Assembly (NCBI RefSeq): GCF_001687625.2
Contig: NZ_CP016538.2
Location: 1,270,501-1,334,500 of the forward strand
Source: Planococcus maritimus
GTDB lineage: Bacteria; Bacillota; Bacilli; Bacillales_A; Planococcaceae
Direction of reading: 5' to 3'
Length of the DNA stretch: 64,000 bases
The translations under genes and the position numbers were made by a program. Each line of letters opens with the position of its first letter. The first letter of the stretch is position 1. Positions 1 to 8,524 of this stretch are shown in pieces. Under the pieces are notes generated by a model. That model did not search any database and was not told where the DNA came from. It saw nothing but the letters and a program-made list of their open reading frames with translations.

Positions 1-48
1 CTTGAGCAGGCGTTTGCGCAAATCAAATCTAATTTGCAGGAAATCTAA
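1..48 (+). CDS. C-terminal end of an unidentified protein (partial)
   Basis: An open frame enters from the left edge and ends in TAA at 46-48. It gives the last 15 residues, LEQAFAQIKSNLQEI. A strong terminator hairpin follows at once, which supports a real gene end. In related genomes this position next to ytsP can be held by other genes, and 15 residues are too few to name a family. Confidence 0.55.
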   Translation, partial: LEQAFAQIKSNLQEI

Positions 49-79
49 AAAAGATCCCGGCAGTCTGCCGGGATCTTTT
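49..79. terminator. Bidirectional terminator
   Basis: A perfect 14-bp stem (AAAAGATCCCGGCA / TGCCGGGATCTTTT) with loop GTC has A-tract and T-tract flanks. It lies between the partial plus-strand gene and the minus-strand ytsP, so it can end both. Confidence 0.9.
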
Positions 80-84
80 GGTGT

Positions 85-564
85 TTAGATATGCTTCAAT
101 AACGTGTTTGCAAACTTTTCAAGCCCGCTGCGGTCTTCTTCGGTAAATCGCGCAAGCTCCGGGCTGTCGATATCGAGTACGCCAATGGCTTCGCCGTCTT
201 TGACAAGTGGAATGACGATCTCTGAACGAGAAGCGGCATCGCAGGCAATATGGCCAGGGAAGGCATGAACATCATCGATAAGCATGGTTTCATTTTTGTC
301 GATGGCTGTACCGCATACGCCTTTGCCGACTGGAATTCGGACGCAAGCCGGCATTCCTTGGAATGGGCCGAGGACGAGCTCGCCCTCTTCCATTAAATAA
401 AAGCCGACCCAGTTGATGCGGTCGAGGAATTGGCCAAGGAGGGCAGAAGCGTTCGACAAATTAGCGATGCGGTTCGGTTCACCCGCAAGCAAAGCGTCAA
501 GTTGTTTATTGAGCAGATTGTATTGCTCTTCGCGTGTGCCGCTGTAAGAAGTTGTAGCAAACAT
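85..564 (-). CDS. ytsP: GAF-domain free methionine-(R)-sulfoxide reductase (YtsP/fRMsr)
   Basis: The 159-residue protein is a single GAF domain. It is expected to reduce free methionine-(R)-sulfoxide in the cytoplasm, using thioredoxin as electron donor. Cysteines are visible at about 74 (PACVRI), 84 (GVCG) and 108 (IACD). Their 10- and 24-residue spacing equals that of the catalytic cysteines of the E. coli enzyme, which I take as good evidence for activity rather than a mere ligand-binding GAF domain. It is divergent from ezrA and lies next to hisJ, as in B. subtilis. It is read on the reverse strand and ends against the terminator at 49-79. Confidence 0.9.
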   Translation of the reverse strand: MFATTSYSGTREEQYNLLNKQLDALLAGEPNRIANLSNASALLGQFLDRINWVGFYLMEEGELVLGPFQGMPACVRIPVGKGVCGTAIDKNETMLIDDVHAFPGHIACDAASRSEIVIPLVKDGEAIGVLDIDSPELARFTEEDRSGLEKFANTLLKHI

Positions 565-593
565 GGAATCATCTCATTTCTAATAGTTTCTAT

Positions 594-1394
594 TTAATAG
601 TGTTCAGTATAAAAGTGTTCTGCGTATTTGTGCAAGCCTTCTGTACTATGGGCATCCGAACCGAAAACAAGCGGAACGCCAAGTTCGCGTGCATAGGCGA
701 TATAAGGCTCAGGCGGGTAGAATTCCTGGCAGCCGGGTTTGGATAGCCCTGCGGAATTGACGTCGAGCTCATAGCCCTGTTTTTTGATCAGCTGTAAAAT
801 ATTTCGGATGCGTGCATCATCATCGATTTGCTCCCCGTGGACATGCTGGAATTTATGGCACAGCGTTGGGTGGCCGATGCGCTTTGGTTTGTAAGGGCCG
901 AGGTCAGCTAGAATAGAGGCTTCGACTGTATCGTAATACAAATCGTAGACTGCCTGGACAGAACCCATGTCATTTGCGAGTTGCATAAACACCTCTGCAC
1001 TGAAATCGCAACAGATAAAACGGTCCTGATAACGCAAGAAGTGGACCGAAAGAATGGCGTCTTCCAGATAAGGGCCGACTTGTTCCAATAGATGGGACGT
1101 TTGTTTTTCAAAGCCTTGGATAAAATCCACTTCCAGCCCGCTGCGAATGCGCATATTGGGGTAGTTTGGCTTTACTTCGTTGAGCGCGTTGAAATAGGCT
1201 GACATTTCATTATTATTCATGCCGCTGTCTTGTGCAGGGGTTGTATCCATAAAACCTGCAGGTAACGGGGCGTGTTCCGTGAAACTAATGTCGGTAAATC
1301 CGGATTTTTCTGCCTTGTCCACATAAGCGTGAAGCGGGTCGCTTGTACCATGAGGGCAAAACGGGGTGTGAATGTGGCCATCTCGTTTATTCAT
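594..1394 (-). CDS. hisJ: Histidinol-phosphatase, PHP family (HisJ/HisK)
   Basis: This 266-residue PHP-fold phosphoesterase should hydrolyse L-histidinol phosphate to L-histidinol in histidine biosynthesis. The N-terminal metal motif DGHIHTPFCPHG is clear. Further metal ligands appear as TEHAPLP, the glutamate in SGLEVDF, SVHFL, and the C-terminal FGSDAH. I chose the ATG at 1394 because GGTGA stands about 5 bases before it; an in-frame ATG 12 bases upstream lacks a good ribosome-binding site. No other his genes are in the window, so it stands apart from a his operon, as in Bacillus. Confidence 0.9.
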   Translation of the reverse strand: MNKRDGHIHTPFCPHGTSDPLHAYVDKAEKSGFTDISFTEHAPLPAGFMDTTPAQDSGMNNNEMSAYFNALNEVKPNYPNMRIRSGLEVDFIQGFEKQTSHLLEQVGPYLEDAILSVHFLRYQDRFICCDFSAEVFMQLANDMGSVQAVYDLYYDTVEASILADLGPYKPKRIGHPTLCHKFQHVHGEQIDDDARIRNILQLIKKQGYELDVNSAGLSKPGCQEFYPPEPYIAYARELGVPLVFGSDAHSTEGLHKYAEHFYTEHY

Positions 1395-1544
1395 AAAGTT
1401 CACCATCTTTTCAATTTGATAAAATTATTCCCTGTTTTCTTCTAATTTGGCAAACAAAAGAGTAGAATACATGTTAAAATAAAAGAATCATTAAACATAC
1501 TTATGTAACCGGTAATGTATTTGGAACAGGGGGCTAAATGACTT

Positions 1545-3239
1545 ATGATGGAGTATATCATCATTGCGGTCATCATTCTATTGGCGCTGCTTATCATCGG
1601 CATGATGTTTCGAAAAAAACACAATGCGGAAATCGAGCGTCTGGAACAACTGAAACTGCAACTAAAAAAGAAACCAATTATGGAAGAACTTACTAAAGTG
1701 AAACAATTGAACTTGAATGGCCAGACAGAAGAAATGTTTGAACGCTGGCGCAATAAATGGGACGAAATCATGGATGTCGACATCCCCAAAATAGACGCAA
1801 CACTCTATGATGCAGAAGAATCGATCAAGCGCTTTAACTTTCCGAAAGCTTCCAAGCTTGAAAAACAAGCGGAAGTGAAAATAGATGACGCTGACCAGCA
1901 AATCGCGGTCATTTTCGCGGAACTGGACGAACTGATCGGCAGCGAAGAAAAAAACCGCAGCGAAATGGATTTAATCCAAGACAAATATGTCCGTGCCCGC
2001 AAAAACCTATTGGCACATAAAGCTTCCTACGGGGCGGCTGCAGAACCTCTCGAAAAGCGTTTAGAATCATTTGTTCAGCGTTTTGAAGAGTACGATCAGC
2101 TGACGGACGAAGGCAATTATCTCAGAGCGCGTGAAATGGTCATCAATTTATCTGCAGACAGCACGCAAGCATTCATGCTTGTGGACGATATCCCGATGAT
2201 GTTAACGGAAATTGATGATAAGATTCCACAGGACTTAGCACAGTTGCGCTCAGGTAAACAAGAGATGGAAGAGCAGTCTTACTACCTAAACCATCTCGGC
2301 TTGACCGAAAAAATTGAAGAAATCGAACAAGAACTAGTTGTATTGAAAAAACAATTGGATTCCTTGGAAGTTTCCGATAGCAAAAACCAAGTCGACCAAA
2401 TTAAAGACCGAATCGATGCGATGTACGAGCTATTGGAAAAAGAAGTGGCAGCTAAGCATTATATCGACCAGCATCTCATGGATACGGAGCGCCACCTTCA
2501 AGTAGTAGCCCGCGACACACAAGAACTGGAAGAAGAAAGCCGTTATGTTCAACATAGCTATAAAATCACCGACCAGGAAGCGGCAATTCCGAAGACTTGC
2601 CTAGAAAAAGTAGAACAATTGGCAAAGCGCTTCGAATTACTGTCGACGCGCTTAGAGGAAGACCAATCTGCTTATTCGAGCCTTCAGGACGAATTGATGC
2701 ACATTCGTGAAGATTTATCCATCGTCGATTCGACGCAGATGGACTTCACTGATGCGCTGAAAAACCTAAGAGTCGAGGAAAACAAAGCCCGCATACATGT
2801 GGAAGAATTGAGGCGCCGCCTTCAAGAAACTGACCGCATGTTGCATAAAGCGAATATCCCGGGAATTCCGGAAGATATGGATGTCCGTCTCGAAGAAGCG
2901 GAAGAGCATTTGTTTGTCGCGATGCGTGCGCTTCGAGAAGTGCCCCTTAATATGAAGCTAGTCGATAATTACATGGAACAGGCAGAAACAAGCATTACCG
3001 ATGTAGAGATCAAAGCAAAAGAAATGGTTGAAAATGTCTTGCTTGTAGAACGTATCATTCAATACGGAAACCGTTACCGGAAGACGAATCCCCAGCTTCA
3101 CGCCCATCTATTGGAAGCCGAAGAGTCATTCCGCCAAATGCGCTATACGAAGGCTTTGGAAGAAGCGGCGACAGCCGTGGAAAATTTTGAACCTGGCTCG
3201 ATGAAACGCATTGAAGTTCTCGTAAAAGATCAAGACTAA
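1545..3239 (+). CDS. ezrA: Septation ring formation regulator EzrA
   Basis: A 564-residue protein with one N-terminal membrane segment (about residues 4-21) and then almost continuous coiled coil, the architecture of EzrA. EzrA binds FtsZ and the membrane at the division site and restrains Z-ring assembly away from midcell. The C-terminal region carries QYGNRYR (residue ~505), matching the conserved QNR patch needed for midcell targeting in B. subtilis. A GGGGG element lies about 12 bases before the start; two ATGs are adjacent and the first is taken. It is monocistronic, with a terminator just downstream. Confidence 0.95.
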   Translation: MMEYIIIAVIILLALLIIGMMFRKKHNAEIERLEQLKLQLKKKPIMEELTKVKQLNLNGQTEEMFERWRNKWDEIMDVDIPKIDATLYDAEESIKRFNFPKASKLEKQAEVKIDDADQQIAVIFAELDELIGSEEKNRSEMDLIQDKYVRARKNLLAHKASYGAAAEPLEKRLESFVQRFEEYDQLTDEGNYLRAREMVINLSADSTQAFMLVDDIPMMLTEIDDKIPQDLAQLRSGKQEMEEQSYYLNHLGLTEKIEEIEQELVVLKKQLDSLEVSDSKNQVDQIKDRIDAMYELLEKEVAAKHYIDQHLMDTERHLQVVARDTQELEEESRYVQHSYKITDQEAAIPKTCLEKVEQLAKRFELLSTRLEEDQSAYSSLQDELMHIREDLSIVDSTQMDFTDALKNLRVEENKARIHVEELRRRLQETDRMLHKANIPGIPEDMDVRLEEAEEHLFVAMRALREVPLNMKLVDNYMEQAETSITDVEIKAKEMVENVLLVERIIQYGNRYRKTNPQLHAHLLEAEESFRQMRYTKALEEAATAVENFEPGSMKRIEVLVKDQD

Positions 3240-3249
3240 GATAATAACG

Positions 3250-3283
3250 AAACCACCAGCAGATGAGCTGGTGGTTTTCTTTT
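3250..3283 (+). terminator. ezrA terminator
   Basis: The stem AACCACCAG / CTGGTGGTT is followed by TTCTTTT, 10 bases after the ezrA stop. The nifZ ribosome-binding site follows immediately. Confidence 0.85.
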
Positions 3284-3296
3284 CGGAGGGATAGCA

Positions 3297-4409
3297 ATGA
3301 TATATTTGGATAATAGTGCAACGACCGAACCGGACCCGCAGGTGCTAGAAACTTTTGTAAAGGCAAGCAACCGTTATTTTGCGAATCCGGCATCGCTGCA
3401 CCGCTTAGGAAATGAAGCGGAAGATCTACTTGAATCCGCACGCAGCCAGATTAAAGGCTTACTTGGCTATGAGCAAATCGTTTTTACATCAGGCGGGACT
3501 GAAGCGAATAACTTGGCGATCCGCGGGGTGGCTTACGCCAATCAGGAAAAAGGACGCCACATCATCTCCTGCAAAACCGAACATCCATCGGTTTTGGAAC
3601 CGTTGAAGCAACTGGCACAAGAAGGCTTTGACATCACTTTGCTTTCTGTGAATCGGTCGGGAGCAATTGATCTAGAAGAGCTGCGGGAGGCACTTCGCGA
3701 CGAAACAATTCTCGTAAGCCTCATGCAAGTCAATAACGAAGTCGGCACGATTCATCCACTGGCTGAAATTCGCAGCATCGTGAAACATCACCGGGCGTTG
3801 TTTCACGTCGATGCTGTGCAAGGTGCCGGCAAATTGCCGCTCGGTAAAGAGGAGCAGCCAGATTTACTGACAATCTCTGCCCATAAATTGCACGGCTTGA
3901 AAAATAGCGGTCTATTGGCTATAAACAAAGCGGCAATCGAACCCATCCTCTTTGGAGGCGGACAAGAAAATGGGCTTCGCAGCGGCACCGTGTCGGTTCC
4001 GAACGCCGCTGCGATGGCAAAAGCATTGCGCCTTGCCAGACCAATAGCGGATCATCTAGAATGGAATGCGGAATTGCGCTCTTTTTTTGCCGGATACCAA
4101 GATATTTATATTGTCAGCCCGGATGGCGCGGCACCGCATATTTTGGCTTTGGCCATAAAGAATGTACGAGGTGAGACCTTGGTCGGCGCTTTGGGGCAAG
4201 AAGGCGTCATCGTCTCGACTTCGAGTGCCTGTTCTTCTAAGAATAAACAAGCAAGCCATGTGATCGAAGCGATCGGGTTGCCGCGCGAATATCGCGACGG
4301 CACAATTCGCATCAGCTTCGGTGCCAATACGACACAAGAAGACATTACCGAACTGAAAAAACGTTTCCATAAAGCGCATCAATTGATCAAAGGAGTCGAA
4401 TCATCATGA
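3297..4409 (+). CDS. nifZ: Cysteine desulfurase (NifZ/IscS-like, ThiI partner)
   Basis: A PLP-dependent class-V aminotransferase-fold enzyme of 370 residues. It takes sulfur from L-cysteine as a persulfide. The PLP lysine lies in SAHKLHG, the PLP-binding stretch is TSGGTEANNLAI, and the persulfide cysteine is in STSSACSS (residue ~314). It overlaps thiI by 4 bases (ATGA). In Bacillus the equivalent pair NifZ-ThiI makes 4-thiouridine in tRNA, NifZ supplying sulfur directly because ThiI lacks a rhodanese domain. The same division of labour is inferred here. The RBS is CGGAGGG 7 bases before ATG. Confidence 0.93.
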   Translation: MIYLDNSATTEPDPQVLETFVKASNRYFANPASLHRLGNEAEDLLESARSQIKGLLGYEQIVFTSGGTEANNLAIRGVAYANQEKGRHIISCKTEHPSVLEPLKQLAQEGFDITLLSVNRSGAIDLEELREALRDETILVSLMQVNNEVGTIHPLAEIRSIVKHHRALFHVDAVQGAGKLPLGKEEQPDLLTISAHKLHGLKNSGLLAINKAAIEPILFGGGQENGLRSGTVSVPNAAAMAKALRLARPIADHLEWNAELRSFFAGYQDIYIVSPDGAAPHILALAIKNVRGETLVGALGQEGVIVSTSSACSSKNKQASHVIEAIGLPREYRDGTIRISFGANTTQEDITELKKRFHKAHQLIKGVESS

Positions 4410-5608
4410 AAACCAATCAAATTCTCATCCGCTATGGTGAGCTGTCAACAAAGGGACGCAACCGGCAAGCCTTTATTTCGCGGCTCCGAAACAACATTCA
4501 AACATTATTCGCCGGCATCCCGACATTGCGCATTAAAGCTGAGCGTGACCGCATGTTCTTATTCTGTGATGATGAACAAGGCATGGAGGACATCTTAAAA
4601 CGGCTGCCTTATGTGTTTGGCATCCAGTCATTCAGCCCAGTCACGCAGACTAGCCTGGAACTGGACGAGATGAAGCGTACCGCGTTATCGATTGTCAGCA
4701 AAATGGACACTCAAGACAAAAGCTTTAAAGTGTCTGTTAAACGGCCCTTTAAAGAATTTCCTTATGAAAAGCCAGAAATCATGCGGACCATCGGCGGCTA
4801 TGTGCTCGGCAATACGCCGGAATTGACCGTCGCGATGAAAAAGCCCGACATCGATTTGCATGTCGAAATCCGTCAAGATGCCGCCTATATGATGGCCGAA
4901 ACAATTAAAGGCGCAGCAGGTTTGCCGATTGGCGCGGGAGGCAGAGGATTATTGATGCTGTCTGGCGGTATCGACAGCCCAGTTGCGGGATATCATATGT
5001 TAAAACGGGGCGTTAGACTTGAGTTGATTCATTTCTTCAGTCCGCCCTTCACAACCGAGCGCGCAAAAGAAAAAGTGCTCGACTTGGCGGAGAAATTGAG
5101 CGGCTTTGGCTCGCCTGTCACCTTGCACATCATTCCATTCACTGAAATCCAGCAGGAAGTCCATAAGCAAGTTCCGGATAATATGACGATGACGTCGACG
5201 CGCCGGATGATGATGCGCATAGCGGATGCTGTGCGAGCGAAGACCGATGCGAAAGCTATTATCACCGGTGAAAGCCTCGGCCAAGTGGCGAGCCAGACAT
5301 TAGAAAGTCTGCAGGCAATCAATGCCGTGACCAATACGCCGATTTTGCGCCCATTGATCGCGCAAGATAAACTCGAAATCATCGAAACGGCACAAGCGAT
5401 CGGTACTTACGATATTTCCATCCGGCCATATGAGGATTGTTGCACGATTTTCACGCCGGCCAATCCGAAAACGAAACCGAAAACAGACAAAGTGGAGCAT
5501 TACGAAAGCTTTGTATCATTCGATGATATGATCGACCAAGCGGTAGCAGAGCGTGAGATTATTGAATTTCCGAGAAAGAAAGAACAGCGATTTGAAGATT
5601 TGCTATAA
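4406..5608 (+). CDS. thiI: tRNA 4-thiouridine synthetase ThiI (no rhodanese domain)
   Basis: A 400-residue protein with a ferredoxin-like/THUMP region (about 1-170) and a PP-loop ATP pyrophosphatase domain containing LSGGIDSPVAGY. It adenylates U8 of tRNA and inserts sulfur there. It ends without the C-terminal rhodanese domain found in E. coli ThiI, which is the usual Firmicute form. The overlapping upstream cysteine desulfurase is the expected sulfur donor. The start is fixed by the ATGA overlap and by AAAGGAG upstream. Confidence 0.95.
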   Translation: MKTNQILIRYGELSTKGRNRQAFISRLRNNIQTLFAGIPTLRIKAERDRMFLFCDDEQGMEDILKRLPYVFGIQSFSPVTQTSLELDEMKRTALSIVSKMDTQDKSFKVSVKRPFKEFPYEKPEIMRTIGGYVLGNTPELTVAMKKPDIDLHVEIRQDAAYMMAETIKGAAGLPIGAGGRGLLMLSGGIDSPVAGYHMLKRGVRLELIHFFSPPFTTERAKEKVLDLAEKLSGFGSPVTLHIIPFTEIQQEVHKQVPDNMTMTSTRRMMMRIADAVRAKTDAKAIITGESLGQVASQTLESLQAINAVTNTPILRPLIAQDKLEIIETAQAIGTYDISIRPYEDCCTIFTPANPKTKPKTDKVEHYESFVSFDDMIDQAVAEREIIEFPRKKEQRFEDLL

Positions 5609-5620
5609 GTTTAAATTGAC

Positions 5621-5664
5621 TAGCCCGGTCAGGAACTCAAACCAAGTTTCTGGCGGGGCTTTTG
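5621..5664 (+). terminator. thiI terminator (imperfect)
   Basis: TAGCCCGGTCAGGAACT pairs imperfectly with AGTTTCTGGCGGGGCT and is followed by TTTGTG. It lies about 12 bases after the thiI stop. Confidence 0.65.
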
Positions 5665-5760
5665 TGATGAAGTTATTCGCTATTGCATGAGAACAATAAT
5701 GTGTAATTTGCTGTTCAATGAAGCTGACAGAATTCAATAAAATTCTCTTTTATAATTATT

Positions 5761-5788
5761 TTGAATAATTAAATAGTTGTTGTATAAT
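5761..5788 (+). promoter_or_regulatory. Sigma-A-type promoter for the acyl-CoA ligase
   Basis: TTGAAT, a 16-base spacer and TATAAT in an AT-rich stretch, 44 bases before the start codon at 5832. Confidence 0.6.
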
Positions 5789-5831
5789 GATACAAGAATA
5801 ATAATAGTTCATGGGCAAAGGGGAGATTGGG

Positions 5832-7406
5832 ATGAAACGCGAGCAATTATTAGCACCTGAAAACTATAACTTGGTAGAAGAGTTCGAACGATTTGCCGGC
5901 GGAGATGGACGCAAGGCAATTATTTGGGAAAATGACAAAGGGGAAAAGAAAGACCTTACATACGATGAATTGATCAAACAAGCGAATCAGGCAGCGAATA
6001 GCTTCGAAGCGGCAGGACTTCAAAAAGGGGATGTTGTGCTAGTCATGGTGCCACGGCTCATCGAAGCCTATATTGTTTATGTCGGGGCATTGAAAGCAGG
6101 GCTGGTGGTGATTCCAAGTTCTGAGATGTTGCGAGCGAAAGATATTTCTTACCGTTTGAATCATAGCGAAGCAAAAGCGGTCATCGCTTATGAGCCGTTT
6201 TTAAGTCAATTTGAAGGCGTGGATGAAATGGATGCATTGACGAATTTTGTCATCGGCCAAGGACCGGATTCGTGGCTTTCGTTGACGGATGAAATGGCAG
6301 CGGCTTCCGATCATTACGAAGCGGCGCAAACCAAAAACGACGATATGGCATTTCTGTCGTACACGTCTGGGACAACTGGCAATCCGAAAGGCGTTGTCCA
6401 CAGCCATGGCTGGGCATATGCGCATCTACGAACTTCTGCAGAGCATTGGCTCGGTGCGGAACAAGGCGATTTGGTTTGGGCAACAGCAAGTCCAGGTTGG
6501 CAAAAATGGATTTGGAGCCCGTTTCTTGCAACGCTCGGAAGCGGCGCGACGGCGTTTGTCTACAATGGCAAGTTTGATCCGGCCGTTTACCTGGAATTGC
6601 TTGAACAGCGTAAGATTAATGTATTGTGCTGCACGCCGACCGAATACCGGTTGATGGCAAAACAGAAAGATTTAGCGAAATACGATCTAAGTTCGCTTCA
6701 TAGTGCGGTATCAGCAGGTGAGCCTTTAAATGCGGAAGTGATCGATGTCTTCAAAAGGCATTTTGAGTTAGATGTTCGCGACGGCTATGGGCAGACCGAA
6801 AATACATTGCTTGTCGGTACCATGAAAGGGATGGAGGGCCGCACGGGCTCAATGGGCAAACCGACACCAGGCAACCGGGTGGACATTATCAATGATAACG
6901 GAGAGCCTTGTAAAGTAGGAGAAGTCGGCGACATCGCCGTACACATCGAGACGCCAGCACTCTTTAAGGAATATTTCAAAGATGCGGAGCGTACTCAAAT
7001 GCAATTCCGTGGCGATTACTATGTCACAGGCGATAAGGCATCAAAAGACGACGACGGGTTCTTCTGGTTTGAAGGACGAGGCGACGATATCATCATTTCC
7101 TCTGGCTATACGATCGGGCCATTCGAAGTGGAAGATGCGCTCGTCAAACATCCAGCCGTGCAGGAATGCGCCGTCGTTGGTTCACCGGATGAAATCCGCG
7201 GAACGATCGTCAAAGCTTTTGTGGTTTTAACTGAAGGCTACGAAATCGGCGACGAGCTGATTAAAGAACTGCAGCAACACGTCAAGGAATTGACAGCGCC
7301 ATATAAATATCCACGAGCTATCGAGTTTCGCTCGGAGTTACCGAAAACCGCATCAGGAAAGATCCGCCGTGTTGAACTTCGACAAGCGGAAATCGCAAAA
7401 AAATAA
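5832..7406 (+). CDS. Acyl-CoA synthetase, AMP-binding (acetyl/medium-branched chain type)
   Basis: A 524-residue adenylate-forming enzyme. The ATP motif YTSGTTGNPKG, the core YGQTE, the hinge region GRGDDIIISSGY and the C-terminal catalytic lysine in PKTASGKIRR are all present. It activates a carboxylic acid to an acyl-AMP and then an acyl-CoA. Length and sequence resemble the MbcS/YtcI group (methylbutyryl- or propionyl-type CoA synthetases) and acetyl-CoA synthetase-like ligases; the substrate cannot be fixed from sequence. The start at 5832 is preferred because GGGGAGATT precedes it; an upstream ATG at 5811 falls before the RBS. It is monocistronic. Confidence 0.85.
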   Translation: MKREQLLAPENYNLVEEFERFAGGDGRKAIIWENDKGEKKDLTYDELIKQANQAANSFEAAGLQKGDVVLVMVPRLIEAYIVYVGALKAGLVVIPSSEMLRAKDISYRLNHSEAKAVIAYEPFLSQFEGVDEMDALTNFVIGQGPDSWLSLTDEMAAASDHYEAAQTKNDDMAFLSYTSGTTGNPKGVVHSHGWAYAHLRTSAEHWLGAEQGDLVWATASPGWQKWIWSPFLATLGSGATAFVYNGKFDPAVYLELLEQRKINVLCCTPTEYRLMAKQKDLAKYDLSSLHSAVSAGEPLNAEVIDVFKRHFELDVRDGYGQTENTLLVGTMKGMEGRTGSMGKPTPGNRVDIINDNGEPCKVGEVGDIAVHIETPALFKEYFKDAERTQMQFRGDYYVTGDKASKDDDGFFWFEGRGDDIIISSGYTIGPFEVEDALVKHPAVQECAVVGSPDEIRGTIVKAFVVLTEGYEIGDELIKELQQHVKELTAPYKYPRAIEFRSELPKTASGKIRRVELRQAEIAKK

Positions 7407-7416
7407 TATTTTCTTC

Positions 7417-7446
7417 AAAAGCCCCCGCTCATACCGGGGGCTTTTG
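7417..7446 (+). terminator. Acyl-CoA ligase terminator
   Basis: AAAAGCCCCCG / CGGGGGCTTTT stem with loop CTCATAC, 10 bases after the stop codon. Confidence 0.9.
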
Positions 7447-7451
7447 CTGTA

Positions 7452-7480
7452 TTTACTTTCCAATATGGCAGGCATATAAT
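7452..7480 (+). promoter_or_regulatory. Sigma-A-type promoter for rarD-like gene
   Basis: TTTACT, a 17-base spacer and TATAAT lie immediately after the terminator of the preceding gene and 36 bases before the first ATG of the EamA transporter. Confidence 0.6.
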
Positions 7481-7515
7481 GGGTCTATTATTTCGTGAAT
7501 AAAAATACTTGAAGA

Positions 7516-8466
7516 ATGGTGCGCGATGCGAAGATGACTGAAGAGAAAAAAGGAACCTTGCTGACGATACTAACTTATACGATTTGGGGATTTCTCCCGA
7601 TATTTTGGAAACAAGTCGACCATGTGCCCGCCGATGAGTTGTTGGCCGGGCGTATTTTTTGGGCGTTTTGGCTGACACTCGGCTTTATCGTCCTGACAGG
7701 GGGCGGCAGGCAGTTTATGGATGACGTCAAGTCATTGTGGAAATCGAAGAAAACTTTTTTTCTGCTGATGCTGGCTTCGTTTCTCATTTCGGCAAACTGG
7801 TTTTTCTATATTTACGCGGTGACCAACGACCGAATTGTTGAAACCAGCCTCGGTTATTACATTAATCCATTGATTTCCGTTTTGCTCGGTTCGTTCTTTT
7901 TAAAAGAGAAGCTATCGCCTGCTGTTAAAATCGCATTTGTCCTTGCGGCGATCGGCGTATCGGTCATTACGATTTCGTATGGCACGTTGCCTTGGCTAGC
8001 ACTGGGCATGGCGTTCAGTTTTGCCTTTTACGGATTGATCAAAAAGACCATCCGTTTAAATGCACTGAGGGGACTCGCAATCGAAACGATGTTCGTCTTG
8101 CCGTTTGCGACCGCTTATTACGTCTATTTGTTTTCGATCGACCGCGCAGCATTTCTTCATAGCGGTGTCTCGACCGATTTACTCGTTATTCTTAGTGGAT
8201 TGTTGACGGCTGTGCCGCTGCTATTATTCGCCATGGGCGCGCCGTTGATTCCGTTATACATGATTGGCTTTTTGCAATACATCGCTCCAAGCTTGATGCT
8301 ATTGATCGGCGTCTTTCTCTATGGGGAAGCGTTTGGCCTAGTGTCGATTATTTCCTTCTCCTTTATCTGGAGTGCTTTGATCTTGTTCACGGGCTCGAAA
8401 ATCATGGAGGCGAGGCGAACGAAAAGAAATCGCCGCTTAGTTGGCGCTGAATTTAGCGGAAAGTGA
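7516..8466 (+). CDS. rarD: EamA/RarD family transporter
   Basis: A 316-residue membrane protein with about ten hydrophobic segments, two EamA repeats and an opening of the RarD type (KKGTLLTILTYTIWGFLPIFWK). Family members are drug/metabolite exporters; the substrate is unknown. Neither the ATG at 7516 nor an in-frame ATG at 7534 has a convincing Shine-Dalgarno. The later start (MTEEKKG) fits the usual RarD N-terminus better. The last codons overlap the -35 of the sigma-W-type promoter of sppA. Confidence 0.85.
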   Translation: MVRDAKMTEEKKGTLLTILTYTIWGFLPIFWKQVDHVPADELLAGRIFWAFWLTLGFIVLTGGGRQFMDDVKSLWKSKKTFFLLMLASFLISANWFFYIYAVTNDRIVETSLGYYINPLISVLLGSFFLKEKLSPAVKIAFVLAAIGVSVITISYGTLPWLALGMAFSFAFYGLIKKTIRLNALRGLAIETMFVLPFATAYYVYLFSIDRAAFLHSGVSTDLLVILSGLLTAVPLLLFAMGAPLIPLYMIGFLQYIAPSLMLLIGVFLYGEAFGLVSIISFSFIWSALILFTGSKIMEARRTKRNRRLVGAEFSGK

Positions 8467-8489
8467 AACATTTTGAGGTCTATACCGTA
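8464..8489 (+). promoter_or_regulatory. Sigma-W-type promoter of sppA-yteJ
   Basis: TGAAAC, exactly 16 bases, then CGTA matches the B. subtilis sigma-W consensus without a mismatch. It lies 36 bases before sppA, which belongs to the sigma-W regulon in B. subtilis. The TGA of TGAAAC is the stop codon of the preceding gene. Confidence 0.85.
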
Positions 8490-8524
8490 TAGTTAACTGG
8501 AATACTTAAGGAGGGAATAGAAAC

